NCBI GenBank assembly: GCA_020638555.1
Contig: JACKII010000001.1
Span: 1,178,001-1,242,000 of the forward strand
From: Alphaproteobacteria bacterium
GTDB lineage: Bacteria > Pseudomonadota > Alphaproteobacteria > Bin95
Direction of reading: 5' to 3'
DNA length: 64,000 nucleotides
The position numbers were made by a program, and so were the translations under genes. Positions within the stretch are counted from its first letter, which is position 1; every line of letters begins with the position of its first letter. This document shows positions 1 to 10,966 of this stretch, piece after piece. Below the pieces are notes generated by a model. That model had not been told where the DNA came from and did not search any database. It worked only from the letters and a program-made list of their open reading frames with translations.

Positions 1-203
1 AGATCGGCACCGAGGCCGGCGCCTATTATTGCCAGCCCTACAGCCTGGAAGCCCTGCGCTTCGGCTGGAACGAGGAGCCGGTGGGCGCGGAGTATTTCAA
101 CGGCCTGACGCCGAACTACGCCTTCCTGCGCGCGGCCTCGATCTATTCCGGCTCGAACGAGATCCAGCGCAACATTGTCAGCAAGGGCATGCTGCGGCTC
201 TGA
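1..203 (+). CDS. acyl-CoA dehydrogenase, C-terminal fragment
   Basis: The last 66 codons of a gene that begins before the window, read in frame 3 to TGA at 201-203. The end reads IYSGSNEIQRNIVSKGMLRL. The pattern SGSNEIQRNI is the flavin- and tetramer-contact helix found at the C terminus of acyl-CoA dehydrogenases, which oxidise acyl-CoA to enoyl-CoA and pass electrons to electron-transfer flavoprotein. Substrate range cannot be judged from this fragment. The family call is secure and the subfamily is unknown. Confidence 0.85.
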   Translation, partial: IGTEAGAYYCQPYSLEALRFGWNEEPVGAEYFNGLTPNYAFLRAASIYSGSNEIQRNIVSKGMLRL

Positions 204-226
204 ACGGGGCGCGTGGTTGCCGTGCG

Positions 227-250
227 AGAGGTCGCCATCCGGCGGCCTCT
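227..250. terminator. hairpin between convergent genes
   Basis: A 10-bp stem (227-236 with 241-250, one G-U pair, loop ATCC) lies just after the acyl-CoA dehydrogenase stop and before the convergent membrane-protein gene. The T tail on the plus side is short (TTTC), so this is a probable bidirectional terminator rather than a textbook one. Confidence 0.5.
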
Positions 251-270
251 TTCGCGTTGGGGCGCCGCCG

Positions 271-684
271 TCAGAGACGCCGGATCAGCGCCATCGCCAG
301 CAGGTTGGGCCCGGCGAACAGGGCGGTCACCAGCAGGAAGCCGCCAAAGGTGTCGGGCGGCCAGGCCAGGGTCAGGATGAAGGCCAGCGCCATGGTCGCG
401 ACGCCGGAGAGCGGCGCCAGCAGGCCGGCGATCCAACCGGGCATGCGCAGGCGTCGGGCCAGGCGAATGGCGTTGACGGCGCCCACGATCATCCAGGCGA
501 GCGCGATCAGCATCAGCAGCGTGAGCGAGGTCTCGCTGCCGTCGCCGCCGTCCGGTCCGACGCCCTGGCTGCGCAAATACGCATGCACCGGCCACAGCGC
601 CGCGACCAACAGCCAGACCACGGCGTAGAGCCATCGACCCTGTCCGTGGCCGACCCAGAATGCGGTGAGACGGTTGAGCGACAT
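271..684 (-). CDS. small integral membrane protein, unknown function
   Basis: 137 residues from ATG at 684; a longer TTG start at 699 is possible. There are four hydrophobic stretches: about residues 20-37, 55-75, 84-105 and 112-130. The C terminus is basic (ALIRRL). No enzymatic or transport motif is visible and I do not recognise the family. It sits 38 bp downstream of bamE on the same strand, so the two may be co-transcribed. Confidence 0.6.
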   Translation of the reverse strand: MSLNRLTAFWVGHGQGRWLYAVVWLLVAALWPVHAYLRSQGVGPDGGDGSETSLTLLMLIALAWMIVGAVNAIRLARRLRMPGWIAGLLAPLSGVATMALAFILTLAWPPDTFGGFLLVTALFAGPNLLAMALIRRL

Positions 685-721
685 GGGGCGTGAGCGCAAC
701 GAGGATCGCCGGAAGGCGTCG

Positions 722-1183
722 TCAGTTGCCGGAGGAATTGAACCGACCGATATTGCCGATCAACTGCTCCAGCAGGGTCAGCTTGTGGCCTTCGGTCGGC
801 GTTTCCCGGTCGACCAGCGTCACTTCCGAGCCGTCTTCCTTCGACAGCGTGGCCACGCTCTTCAGCACGCGGTTCTGATCGAAATGCAGGATCAGGACCT
901 TGCGGTCCACCACCTCGGGCTGGAAAAACGCCACGCCTTGTTGAACCTCGGAAATGTAATACCACGTGCCGGGGTCGAAGGCCGACTGCGTCGACGGCGT
1001 GCCCAGGAGCTCGATCACGCGCGTATCGCTGACATTGGGGCGTTGCAGTTCGGCGACCACGCCTTGCGGCAACTGGTGGCCGTGATGGGATTCCTTGACC
1101 GTGCAGGCGCCGACGGCGGCAAGCGCCACCAGGGCGATCAACCATCGTGCGCACGTGTCACGCAGCGGGAAGCGGTGTTGCAT
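722..1183 (-). CDS. bamE: outer membrane protein assembly factor BamE (SmpA/OmlA)
   Basis: 153 residues from ATG at 1183; a TTG six codons upstream (1201) is less likely. The N terminus has a basic segment, a hydrophobic stretch and a lipobox ending LAAVGAC, so it should be an outer-membrane lipoprotein. The body carries BamE-type features: VIELLGTPS followed by WYYISE, a turn with aromatic residues. BamE stabilises the BamA-BamD complex that inserts beta-barrel proteins. It is divergent from the bc1 chaperone gene with about 43 bp between starts, an arrangement common in Alphaproteobacteria. Confidence 0.88.
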   Translation of the reverse strand: MQHRFPLRDTCARWLIALVALAAVGACTVKESHHGHQLPQGVVAELQRPNVSDTRVIELLGTPSTQSAFDPGTWYYISEVQQGVAFFQPEVVDRKVLILHFDQNRVLKSVATLSKEDGSEVTLVDRETPTEGHKLTLLEQLIGNIGRFNSSGN

Positions 1184-1226
1184 CCTAAATTCCTGGGCCA
1201 ACCTTCAACGGGAAGTGACGGATAAC

Positions 1227-1805
1227 GTGTTTCGCTCTTGGTTCAAACGACGTGGGCCGGATGTAACGGCTTTGACGCTGGCGGTCCATGCCGCGGCGCG
1301 TCGCCCCGTCTTTTACACCACTCTGGGCGTCCCCGATACCTTTGACGGTCGGTTCGAGCTGCTGGTGTTGCATGGCCATTTGATGATCCGCCGCCTGCGC
1401 CAGGACGGGGATGTCGGAGCCGAAACGGCCCAGAACCTATTCGATGCGCTGATCGGCCATTTCGACGAGGCGCTGCGGGAGATCGGGGTGGGGGACATGT
1501 CGGTCGGCAAGCGCATGAAAACGATGGCGAGCGGCGTTTACGGGCGTTTGGCCGCCTATGATGCGGGGCTGGACAGCGAAGGGCCGGACGGGCTGGAGGA
1601 CGTGGTTCGCCGCAACGTCTATGGCACCGCGCCGGACGCGGACGCTTCCCGGGTGCAGGCGGTGGCGGCCTATATGCGGGCCGCGGAGCGCCATCTGGCG
1701 ACCCGGCCCCACGACGCGGTTCTGGCCGGTGTGGCGTTGTATCCGGAACCGCTCGCCCCGGCGGACGGGGAAGCGGGCATGGCGGCGCGGGAAGCGGACG
1801 TATGA
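1227..1805 (+). CDS. ubiquinol-cytochrome c chaperone (CBP3/UQCC1-like)
   Basis: 192 residues from GTG at 1227, chosen because the conserved text FRSWFKRR starts there and upstream codons overlap the divergent bamE promoter region. The protein matches the CBP3/UQCC1 family that helps cytochrome b maturation in the bc1 complex in mitochondria and Alphaproteobacteria: LHGHLMIRRL, then FDALIGHFDEALREIGVGD, then KRMKTMASGVYGRL. There is no signal peptide, so it is likely membrane-associated or cytosolic. Its stop overlaps the DUF177 gene start (ATGA), so the two are translationally coupled. Confidence 0.85.
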   Translation: MFRSWFKRRGPDVTALTLAVHAAARRPVFYTTLGVPDTFDGRFELLVLHGHLMIRRLRQDGDVGAETAQNLFDALIGHFDEALREIGVGDMSVGKRMKTMASGVYGRLAAYDAGLDSEGPDGLEDVVRRNVYGTAPDADASRVQAVAAYMRAAERHLATRPHDAVLAGVALYPEPLAPADGEAGMAAREADV

Positions 1806-2311
1806 TCGAGTTTTCCCGCCCCGTGGCCCTGGCGGATGTGGATCGCCATCCGGTGCGCAAGCGAATCGAAGCCTCCCCGTCCGAGCGGGCGGCGTTGGCC
1901 AAGCGTTTGGGCGTGTCGGCGCTGGGCCGGCTGACCGCCGATCTGACGGTGGCGAAGCGCCGCGGCGCCATCCACGTGACCGGTTCCTTCGCGGCGGTGA
2001 TGGATCAGGTCTGCGTCGTGACGCTCGACCCGTTCACCACCGCTCTCGAAGGCGAGGTGGACGAGGATTTCAGCGAGCAGGCGGATGCGGCCGACGATCT
2101 GGAGATCGATATCGACCTGGAGACGCCGGAACCGTTGACCGAGGATGCGCTGGACCTGGGCGAACTGGTCGTCCAATGCTTGGCGTTGGAGATCGATCCG
2201 CACCCCCGCGCGCCCGGTGCCGATTTGACCCAGTTGGAAGCCCCGGCGGAGGCGCCGGACGAGCCCGTCCATCCCTTTGCGGCCCTCCGGAAATGGCAGT
2301 CGAACTCGTAG
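1802..2311 (+). CDS. DUF177 family protein (YceD-like)
   Basis: 169 residues. This family is associated with 23S rRNA accumulation and normally sits just before rpmF-plsX-fabH. Family features seen: VTGSFAAVMDQVCVVTLDPF (a strand with the family cysteine but not the full Cys pair), an acidic middle (EVDEDFSE), and LDLGELVVQCLALEIDPHPR near the C terminus. In this window rpmF is absent between this gene and plsX. Translationally coupled to the upstream chaperone gene. Confidence 0.82.
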   Translation: MIEFSRPVALADVDRHPVRKRIEASPSERAALAKRLGVSALGRLTADLTVAKRRGAIHVTGSFAAVMDQVCVVTLDPFTTALEGEVDEDFSEQADAADDLEIDIDLETPEPLTEDALDLGELVVQCLALEIDPHPRAPGADLTQLEAPAEAPDEPVHPFAALRKWQSNS

Positions 2312-2411
2312 GCCGTTGCCGCCGGGTCTGGCAGGCGCTATCAAAGCGGCTGGAATGGGTCGCAATCGTTTCGGCCCCGGGCCGCTATCCGAAAAAGGTT
2401 TGACCGAACGC

Positions 2412-3461
2412 ATGGCAAGCAAGGGTGTAATCGCATTGGATGCCATGGGCGGCGATAACGCGCCGGCCAGCGTGCTCCATGGCGCCAACACCGCGGCCGA
2501 GCGCTTCCCCGACCTGAACTGGCTGGTGGTGGGCGACCAGGCGCAGATCGACCCCTTGCTGCGGCAATTGCCCCGCCTGAAGGATCGCGTGGAGGTGGTG
2601 CACACGGAGAGCCGGGTGGCCGATACCGAGCGGCCGTCGGTGGCGCTCCGCTCCGGTCGGCAGTCGTCCATGTGGCTGGCCATCCAGGCGGTGCGCGAGG
2701 GCCGGGCGCAGGCGGTGGTCTCCGGCGGCAATACCGGCGCCCTGATGGCGATTGCCCGTTTTATCCTGCGCTCGCCGCCCGGCATCGCCCGGCCCGCGAT
2801 CATCTCGTTTTTCCCCACCGCGCGCGGCGAAACCGCGATGCTGGACCTGGGCGCCAATATCGACTGCGATGCGGAACAGCTGGTCCAGTTCGCGGTGATG
2901 GGCGGCCTGTTCGCGCGCAGCGTGCTGGGCTTGCCCCACCCGACTGTCGGCCTGTTGAATGTCGGCGTCGAGGATATGAAGGGCAATGACGAGATCCGCG
3001 CGGCTGCCCAGCGCCTGCGCAACGGCGAATATCCGTTTCAGTTTCACGGCTTTGTCGAGGCCAACGAGATCGGTCGCGGCGCGGTCGACGTGGTCGTCTC
3101 CGACGGCTTCACCGGCAATGTGGCGCTGAAAATGGCCGAGGGCACCTCGGAACTCTACAGCCACTTTCTGCGGGAGGCGTTCAACGCCTCCTGGATGGCG
3201 AAGATCGGCTATCTGCTGGCACGACGCACCCTGACGCAATTGCGCCGGCGGGTCGATCCGCGCCGCTACAACGGGGCCGTGTTTGCGGGCCTCAACGGCG
3301 TCGTGGTGAAAAGCCATGGCAGCACCGACGCGTTCGGGTTTGCCAATGCCATCGGCGTGGCCGCGGACATGGTGCAGCAGGATTTCATGGAAGACATTCG
3401 CAAGGAATGCGAGCGGTTGCACTGGGACACCAGCACCGCCGCCCAGGCGGCGACGGCATAG
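2412..3461 (+). CDS. plsX: phosphate acyltransferase PlsX
   Basis: 349 residues from ATG at 2412, where the conserved opening GVIALDAMGGDNAP begins. PlsX converts acyl-ACP to acyl-phosphate for phosphatidic acid synthesis. Further family blocks: VVSGGNTGALMAIARF, LLNVGVEDMKGND, VVSDGFTGNVALKMAEG and GVVVKSHGSTDAFGFANAI. Length is normal. It precedes fabH by 8 bp, the classic plsX-fabH lipid-synthesis pair. Confidence 0.96.
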   Translation: MASKGVIALDAMGGDNAPASVLHGANTAAERFPDLNWLVVGDQAQIDPLLRQLPRLKDRVEVVHTESRVADTERPSVALRSGRQSSMWLAIQAVREGRAQAVVSGGNTGALMAIARFILRSPPGIARPAIISFFPTARGETAMLDLGANIDCDAEQLVQFAVMGGLFARSVLGLPHPTVGLLNVGVEDMKGNDEIRAAAQRLRNGEYPFQFHGFVEANEIGRGAVDVVVSDGFTGNVALKMAEGTSELYSHFLREAFNASWMAKIGYLLARRTLTQLRRRVDPRRYNGAVFAGLNGVVVKSHGSTDAFGFANAIGVAADMVQQDFMEDIRKECERLHWDTSTAAQAATA

Positions 3462-3469
3462 GAGCTGGA

Positions 3470-4444
3470 ATGGCGTATCATTCTGTTATCGTTGGTTGCG
3501 GTTCGTATCTGCCGGAACGGGTGGTCACGAACCAGGAATTGGCGGAGAGCGTCGACACCACCGACGAATGGATCATCGAGCGCACCGGCATCCGCCGGCG
3601 CCACATCGCGGCCGAGGGCGAGACCACCTGCGATCTGGCCTATGCGGCGGCCTGCGCGGCACTGCGCAATGCCGACCTGCAGGCGGATGCGCTGGACCTG
3701 ATCATCCTGGCGACGGCGACGCCGGACAACACCTTTCCGGCGACGGCGACCGAGGTGCAGGCGCGCCTGGGGCTGACGCACGGCGCGGCCTTCGACGTGC
3801 ATGCGGTCTGTTCCGGCTTTCTCTATGCCCTGGCGGTCGCGGACAACTTCCTGCGGGCCGGCCAGGCCCGGACGGCCCTGGTAATCGGCGCGGAGACGTT
3901 CTCGCGCATTCTGGACTGGAAGGACCGGACCACCTGCGTGCTGTTCGGCGATGGCGCCGGCGCCGTCATTCTGCGGCGCGAGGACGGTCCGTCGGACGTA
4001 TCGAAGCAGGGGGTGATCTCCACCCATCTGCATTCGGACGGCCGCTACAAGGACCATCTCTATGTGGATGGCGGCCCGTCGTCGACCCAGAGCACCGGCT
4101 ATCTGCGCATGGCGGGCAAGGAGGTGTTCCGGCATGCGGTCACCAATCTCGCCAGCGTGGTTCAGGAAGCGCTGGCCGCCAATCACGTGACGGCGGCGGA
4201 TATCGACTGGGTGGTGCCGCACCAGGCCAATCAACGGATTCTGGACGCCACGGCCCGTAAGCTGCATCTGGACCCGGCCCGGGTCATCAGCACCGTGGAC
4301 CATCACGCCAATACCTCCGCCGCTTCGGTGCCGCTGGCGCTGACCGAGGCGGTGCAGGACGGGCGCATTCGGCGCGGTCAGTTGCTGATCCTGGAAGCGA
4401 TGGGCGGCGGCTTCACCTGGGGCGCCAGTCTGGTCCGCTGGTAG
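3470..4444 (+). CDS. fabH: 3-oxoacyl-ACP synthase III FabH
   Basis: 324 residues from ATG at 3470, with GGAG 5-8 bp upstream. FabH starts fatty-acid synthesis by condensing acetyl-CoA with malonyl-ACP. The full catalytic triad is present: Cys114 in AVCSGFLYAL, His251 in VPHQANQRI and Asn281 in HHANTSAASVPLAL. The glycine-rich end AMGGGFTWGASLVRW is intact. It is the second gene of the plsX-fabH unit. Confidence 0.97.
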   Translation: MAYHSVIVGCGSYLPERVVTNQELAESVDTTDEWIIERTGIRRRHIAAEGETTCDLAYAAACAALRNADLQADALDLIILATATPDNTFPATATEVQARLGLTHGAAFDVHAVCSGFLYALAVADNFLRAGQARTALVIGAETFSRILDWKDRTTCVLFGDGAGAVILRREDGPSDVSKQGVISTHLHSDGRYKDHLYVDGGPSSTQSTGYLRMAGKEVFRHAVTNLASVVQEALAANHVTAADIDWVVPHQANQRILDATARKLHLDPARVISTVDHHANTSAASVPLALTEAVQDGRIRRGQLLILEAMGGGFTWGASLVRW

Positions 4445-4557
4445 CCGCCGTTTGCCTTTCGGTTTTTGATGGATGATTCAAGCGTTTGTTGCTTGACGCC
4501 CAACGGCGTCGGTCGGTACGTTTACACTCCTGTATGTGGATGGGGAGTAACGCCAAA

Positions 4558-4881
4558 ATGGCTGGACGAACGATTACGCGTGCAGATTTGAGCGACGCGG
4601 TCTGCCAGGAAGTGGGCTTGTCGCGCGTCGATGCTGCAGAACTGGTTGAATCGGTGCTGGAGGAAGTGTCCGGCGCACTGACACGCGGAGAGACGGTCAA
4701 AATATCCTCGTTTGGCAGTTTTTCCGTGCGCGAGAAGGGCGAACGGTGGGGCCGGAATCCGAAGACCGGAGAGCCGGCCCGTATCGATCCCCGCAAGGTG
4801 TTGGTGTTTCGGCCGTCGCACGTGCTGAAGGACCGCATGAACGGCCTCGAACCATCCGGCGATGCCGCCGACAGTGAATGA
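4558..4881 (+). CDS. ihfA: integration host factor subunit alpha
   Basis: 107 residues from ATG at 4558, with GGGGAG about 10 bp upstream. DNA-binding HU/IHF fold: ITRADLSDAVCQEVGLSRVDA, KISSFGSFSVREKGERWGRNP and the DNA-intercalating arm NPKTGEPARIDPRKVLVF. The TGEP..I arm and its position before a MerR gene identify the alpha subunit. IHF bends DNA in replication, recombination and transcription. The downstream MerR start overlaps the stop codon (AATGA). Confidence 0.95.
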   Translation: MAGRTITRADLSDAVCQEVGLSRVDAAELVESVLEEVSGALTRGETVKISSFGSFSVREKGERWGRNPKTGEPARIDPRKVLVFRPSHVLKDRMNGLEPSGDAADSE

Positions 4882-5372
4882 TGGAACGGCCGGCTCGGGC
4901 AAAAGGCGCGGATGCGTTTCGGACCATTAGCGAGGCGGCGCAGGAAGTCGGCGTCGCCCCGCATGTCTTGCGGTTCTGGGAAACCAAATTCCCGACATTG
5001 CGTCCGCTGAAGCGGGGCGGCAGCCGGCGGTATTATCGCCCGCGCGATATCGAATTGCTGCACCGGATCAAGCGCCTGCTGCACGAGGAAGGCTATACGA
5101 TCAAAGGCGCCTCCAAGGCCCTGCGCAGCGGGAACGACCCGGGCAGCGGTTCGGCCCAGGATTTGGATCGGGGTTCGGATCGGAATGCGGATCAGAATTC
5201 CGACAAGGGGACGGTAGAGACCGTCGCCGAGGCGGCCGATATGGGGGAGGCCCCGACCGGGTTCGGGGGCCATGGGCCGGCGCTGGAGCGGGTCGGGAGG
5301 CTTCTCGATACGCTTGCGGCAGAATGCGCCAGCGTGGCGGCGGGAAATTCGCCGCCCATGCCCCAGGACTGA
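4878..5372 (+). CDS. MerR family transcriptional regulator
   Basis: 164 residues. The N-terminal winged helix (about residues 12-80) is classic MerR: TISEAAQEVGVAPHVLRFWE, then LRPLKRGGSRRYYRPRDIEL. The remainder is low complexity, rich in Gly, Asp and Asn, with no metal-binding cysteines, so no ligand can be inferred. A MerR gene immediately after ihfA and before tRNA-Pro is a conserved alphaproteobacterial arrangement. A second ATG at 4881 is an alternative start. Confidence 0.88.
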   Translation: MMERPARAKGADAFRTISEAAQEVGVAPHVLRFWETKFPTLRPLKRGGSRRYYRPRDIELLHRIKRLLHEEGYTIKGASKALRSGNDPGSGSAQDLDRGSDRNADQNSDKGTVETVAEAADMGEAPTGFGGHGPALERVGRLLDTLAAECASVAAGNSPPMPQD

Positions 5373-5413
5373 TTGCCAGAACTGCCCGGCGCGTCTATGG
5401 TGCCGGCCTTCGT

Positions 5414-5490
5414 CGGAGCGTAGCGCAGCTTGGTAGCGCGCCAGCATGGGGAGCTGGAGGTCGTGGGTTCAAATCCCGCCGCTCCGACCA
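5414..5490 (+). tRNA. tRNA-Pro (anticodon GGG)
   Basis: 77 nt with encoded CCA. The acceptor stem CGGAGCG pairs with CGCTCCG. The anticodon stem CCAGC/GCTGG encloses loop ATGGGGA, giving anticodon GGG, which reads CCC and, with wobble, CCU. The T arm contains GTGGGTTCAAATCCCGC. It lies 41 bp after the MerR gene. Confidence 0.97.
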
Positions 5491-5670
5491 TTCCCCCCTT
5501 CCAATCGAAATGCGAATGCTTGCGCCCGGATGGCGCCACGGGCTTCGTGTGCCTTGACGGGTGGCCCTGAGGGATTCCTTGTGCGGCGCCGATGCGTCCC
5601 ATGGCTCGCAAGGCGTTCTGGCGCCCACAGGGGGCCTGCCGGGCGCAACGCGCTGGGGATCTGGCCCATG

Positions 5671-5700
5671 AAAAAAGGGGCGCCGTTTCCGGCGCCCCTC
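5671..5700 (-). terminator. intrinsic terminator of hppA
   Basis: On the minus strand a GC-rich stem (AGGGGCGCC/GGCGCCCCT arms) is followed by six T residues (plus-strand A run at 5671-5676). It lies about 25 bp beyond the hppA stop and fits a Rho-independent terminator. Confidence 0.9.
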
Positions 5701-5725
5701 GCTTTGCGATCCCACGCTTCGCGGG

Positions 5726-7837
<2,112 letters not shown>

Positions 7838-7876
7838 CGGTTGTGCTCCCTGGTGTTAACGCGGGTGGAAGGGGTC

Positions 7877-7948
7877 CGCGGGCGATCGGCCCGCGCATAA
7901 AAGAACAACGCACCGCCTCCCACCCTTTGCAGAAATGGAGGGAGGCGG
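7877..7948 (-). promoter_or_regulatory. structured leader upstream of hppA
   Basis: Two perfect inverted repeats lie in the 184-bp gap between the MFS gene and hppA: a 7-bp stem at 7877-7895 (CGCGGGC/GCCCGCG, 5-nt loop) and a 9-bp stem at 7913-7948 (CCGCCTCCC/GGGAGGCGG, 18-nt loop). Read on the minus strand they fall in the hppA 5' region. No long T run follows either, so they may be leader structure or a terminator for the MFS transcript. I recognise no known riboswitch here. Confidence 0.4.
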
Positions 7949-8021
7949 TCCGTCGCAAGTAGGCGCGGACCTTAGTGTGGCCGTGGGCCGGCGCCAAGTT
8001 CGGCGATGGGTGTGCGCGCCG

Positions 8022-9206
8022 TTAAGCCGCAGAGACCCGTCGCCTGTCCGCCCGGGCCTGCCAGAGGACGAACACCAGGATGCCCGCCAGCAACGGCAGC
8101 ACGCCGTAATTGACCATGTCCCAGCCGAAATAGTGCAGCAGATTGCCCGACGAGAACGCGGACGAGGCGATGACGGCAAAGATCGCGAAGTCGTTGAAAC
8201 CCTGCACCTTTGCCCGTTCGCTGGCGTCGTGGGTCTCGGTCAGCAGGGCGGTCGCGCCGATGAACATGAAGTTCCAGCCGACGCCCAGCAGGAACAGCCC
8301 GATGCCGAAATTCAGGAAGTGGATTCCCGCCAGATCGACGCCGACGCAGGCGATGTTGATGAGGATCCCGACCAGGATGATGCGAATGCTGCCGAACCGT
8401 CTGACCAGACTGCCGGTGAAAAAGGACGGCACGAACATGCCGAGAATGTGCAACTGGATCACGGTCGCCGAGTCGTTGAACGCGAAGCCGCAAGCCTGCA
8501 TCGCCAGGGGGGTGGAGGTCATGAGCAGGCTCATGACGCCATAGGCGACGATGGCGGACGAGACCGCCATCAGGCATTTCGGTTGCTTCAGGATCTGCAA
8601 CAGCGGCCGGCCGCGCATGGCGCGCTCTTCCGCGGTCATGGGCGGGATTTTGACCCGGCTGACCAGCAACAGGTTCGCCACATATAGGCCGATCAGCGAG
8701 AAATAACTGCCCGCATAGAGGATCGGGTCCAGCAGGTGGATGGTGTGCTTGGCCAGTTCCGGCCCCAGGATCGCCGCGAACAGGCCGCCGGTCAGCACCC
8801 AGCTAATGGCCTTGGGCCGGAATTCGGGCGAGGCGCTGTCGGCGGCGGCGAAGCGGTAGAACACGGCAAAGCCGTTGAACCAGCCGACGATGAACACGCC
8901 GAGGCAGAACATCCAGAAGGCCGCATCCATGACGGCGAGGCCGGCAATGGTGGCGCCGGTCATGCCGAACAGGGTGGCCAGCATGAAGCCGTTGCGCCGG
9001 CCGATGGCCCGCATCAGGTGCGAGGCGGGAATGGTTGCCGCCATGACGCCGGCATGGTGGCAGGCCAGCGGCAGTGTCGCCAGCCCCTTGTCCGGCGCCA
9101 TCATGGCGCCGATCAGCGGGCTGGTGGTGATCATGAGCGAGGTACCGCTCATATAGAGCGTCTGGCAGGCAGCCAGAATCAGCACATTCCGCTTTGCGGC
9201 ATCCAT
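8022..9206 (-). CDS. MFS transporter
   Basis: 394 residues with 12 predicted membrane segments, divided into two halves by a charged loop near residue 195 (MTAEERAMRGRP). The N half contains a major-facilitator-type loop with IGRRNGF, and the C half has the matching RRFGSIRI. The substrate is unknown. It lies downstream of fumarase on the same strand but 107 bp away, so operon membership is uncertain. Confidence 0.85.
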   Translation of the reverse strand: MDAAKRNVLILAACQTLYMSGTSLMITTSPLIGAMMAPDKGLATLPLACHHAGVMAATIPASHLMRAIGRRNGFMLATLFGMTGATIAGLAVMDAAFWMFCLGVFIVGWFNGFAVFYRFAAADSASPEFRPKAISWVLTGGLFAAILGPELAKHTIHLLDPILYAGSYFSLIGLYVANLLLVSRVKIPPMTAEERAMRGRPLLQILKQPKCLMAVSSAIVAYGVMSLLMTSTPLAMQACGFAFNDSATVIQLHILGMFVPSFFTGSLVRRFGSIRIILVGILINIACVGVDLAGIHFLNFGIGLFLLGVGWNFMFIGATALLTETHDASERAKVQGFNDFAIFAVIASSAFSSGNLLHYFGWDMVNYGVLPLLAGILVFVLWQARADRRRVSAA

Positions 9207-9313
9207 GATGCGGGTGTTTCCTCGGTGGCGGGCGCTTGGGCGGCGGGGAGGCCATGGTTGGCGATTACCTTACCCCACCGTACCATCGGCCGAATGTGGC
9301 TTATTGCAACGGC

Positions 9314-10921
9314 TCAGGTGCCGAAGAAGTCGTGGCCCTTGTCGTCGGTGACGATGAAGGCCGGGAAGTTCTCGACCTCGATCCGCCAGACCGCTTCCAT
9401 GCCGAATTCGGGGAAGTCCAGGCATTCGACCTTGCGGATATGGTCCTGCGCCAGACGCGCCGCCGAGCCGCCGATGGAGCCGAGATAGAAGCCGCCATGC
9501 TTGTGGCAGGCGTCGACCACCTGGCGCGAACGGTTGCCCTTGGCCAGCATGACCATGCTGCCGCCCTTGCCCTGGAACTCGTCGACGAAGGAGTCCATGC
9601 GGCCGGCCGTGGTCGGGCCGAACGAGCCGCTGGCATAGCCCGCCGGGGTCTTGGCCGGGCCGGCATAGTAGATCGGGTGGTTCTTGAAATAGTCGGGCAT
9701 CGGTTTGCCCTCGGCCATTTCGCGCTGGATGCGGGCGTGGGCCAGATCGCGGGCGACGATCATCGGACCGCTCAGCGCCAGGCGGGTCTTGATCGGGTGC
9801 CGGGTGAGCTGGGCCCGGATCTGCTCCATCGGCTGGTTCAGGTCGATGGAAACGACCTCGCCCCCCAACTCCTGCTGGCTGGGCTCGGGCAGGTACTGGG
9901 CCGGGTTGTGCTCCAACTGCTCCAGGAACACGCCGTCGCGGGTGATCCTGCCGAGCGCCTGCCGGTCGGCCGAGCACGAAACGCCCAGGCCGATGGGCAG
10001 CGAGGCGCCGTGGCGCGGCAGGCGGATGACGCGAACGTCATGGCAGAAATACTTGCCGCCGAACTGGGCGCCGATGCCCATCTGGCGGGTGAGGCCGAGA
10101 ATGGTCTGCTCCATCTCCACGTCGCGGATCGCCTGGCCGTTCAGGCCGCCGACCGTGGGCAGATGGTCGTAATAGCGCGCCGAAGCCAGCTTGACGGTCT
10201 TGAGATTCATCTCGGCCGAGGTGCCGCCGATGACGATGGCCAGGTGATAGGGCGGGCAGGCGGCGGTGCCGAGCGTGCGGATCTTCTCGTCCAGGAACTG
10301 TACCAGGCGTTCCGGGTGCAATTGCGACGGCGTCGCCTGATAGAGGAAGGCCTTGTTGGCCGAGCCGCCGCCCTTGGCCATGAACAGGAACTCGTACTCG
10401 GCGCCCGGGGTGGCGTAGAGGTCCATCTGCACCGGCAGGTTGGTGCCGGTGTTCTTTTCCTCGAACATGGACAGCGGCGACAGCTGGCTGAAGCGCAGGT
10501 TTTCCCGGTCGTAGGTGCGGAACACGCCCTTGGAGATCGCCTCTTCGTCATTGGCGCCGGTCCAGATGCCGGCGCCCTTCTTGCCCAGGACGATGGCGGT
10601 GCCGGTGTCCTGGCACATCGGCAGCACGCCGCCGGCGGCGATGTTGGCGTTCTTCAGCAGGTCCAGCGCCACGAAGCGGTCGTTCTCGCTCGCTTCCGGA
10701 TCGTCGAGGATCGCGCGAAGCTGGGCCAGATGGCCGGGGCGCAGATAGAAGCTGATATCCTTGAACGCCTCGCGCGTCAGATCGGTCAGCGCGTCCGGCT
10801 TGACGGTCACGATTTCCTGGCCGCGGAAGGAATCGACCGACACATAGTCGCCCTCCAGCTTGCGCCACGGCGTGTCGTCGTGCGGGGAATCGAACATGGG
10901 AAAATAGGCGAAGTCGGCCAT
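9314..10921 (-). CDS. class I fumarate hydratase (4Fe-4S)
   Basis: 535 residues. Interconverts fumarate and malate in the TCA cycle using an oxygen-sensitive 4Fe-4S cluster. The three cluster cysteines can be placed: Cys103 (PMCQDTGTA), Cys222 (AACPPYH) and Cys316 (VSCSADR), almost the same positions as in E. coli FumA (105, 224, 318). The C-terminal beta domain, with TTAGRMDSFVDEFQGKGGS, is fused as in FumA/FumB. It is the first gene upstream of the MFS gene. Whether a class II (iron-free) fumarase exists elsewhere cannot be seen. Confidence 0.95.
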   Translation of the reverse strand: MADFAYFPMFDSPHDDTPWRKLEGDYVSVDSFRGQEIVTVKPDALTDLTREAFKDISFYLRPGHLAQLRAILDDPEASENDRFVALDLLKNANIAAGGVLPMCQDTGTAIVLGKKGAGIWTGANDEEAISKGVFRTYDRENLRFSQLSPLSMFEEKNTGTNLPVQMDLYATPGAEYEFLFMAKGGGSANKAFLYQATPSQLHPERLVQFLDEKIRTLGTAACPPYHLAIVIGGTSAEMNLKTVKLASARYYDHLPTVGGLNGQAIRDVEMEQTILGLTRQMGIGAQFGGKYFCHDVRVIRLPRHGASLPIGLGVSCSADRQALGRITRDGVFLEQLEHNPAQYLPEPSQQELGGEVVSIDLNQPMEQIRAQLTRHPIKTRLALSGPMIVARDLAHARIQREMAEGKPMPDYFKNHPIYYAGPAKTPAGYASGSFGPTTAGRMDSFVDEFQGKGGSMVMLAKGNRSRQVVDACHKHGGFYLGSIGGSAARLAQDHIRKVECLDFPEFGMEAVWRIEVENFPAFIVTDDKGHDFFGT

Positions 10922-10966
10922 GGCCAGGGCGCTCCGGTCGGTAAGGGATGGCGGTTTGCCGTGGGT

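Noticed and set aside
4445..4557. Promoter for ihfA from TTGACG at 4493
   Set aside because: No acceptable -10 at 16-18 bp; not strong enough to list.
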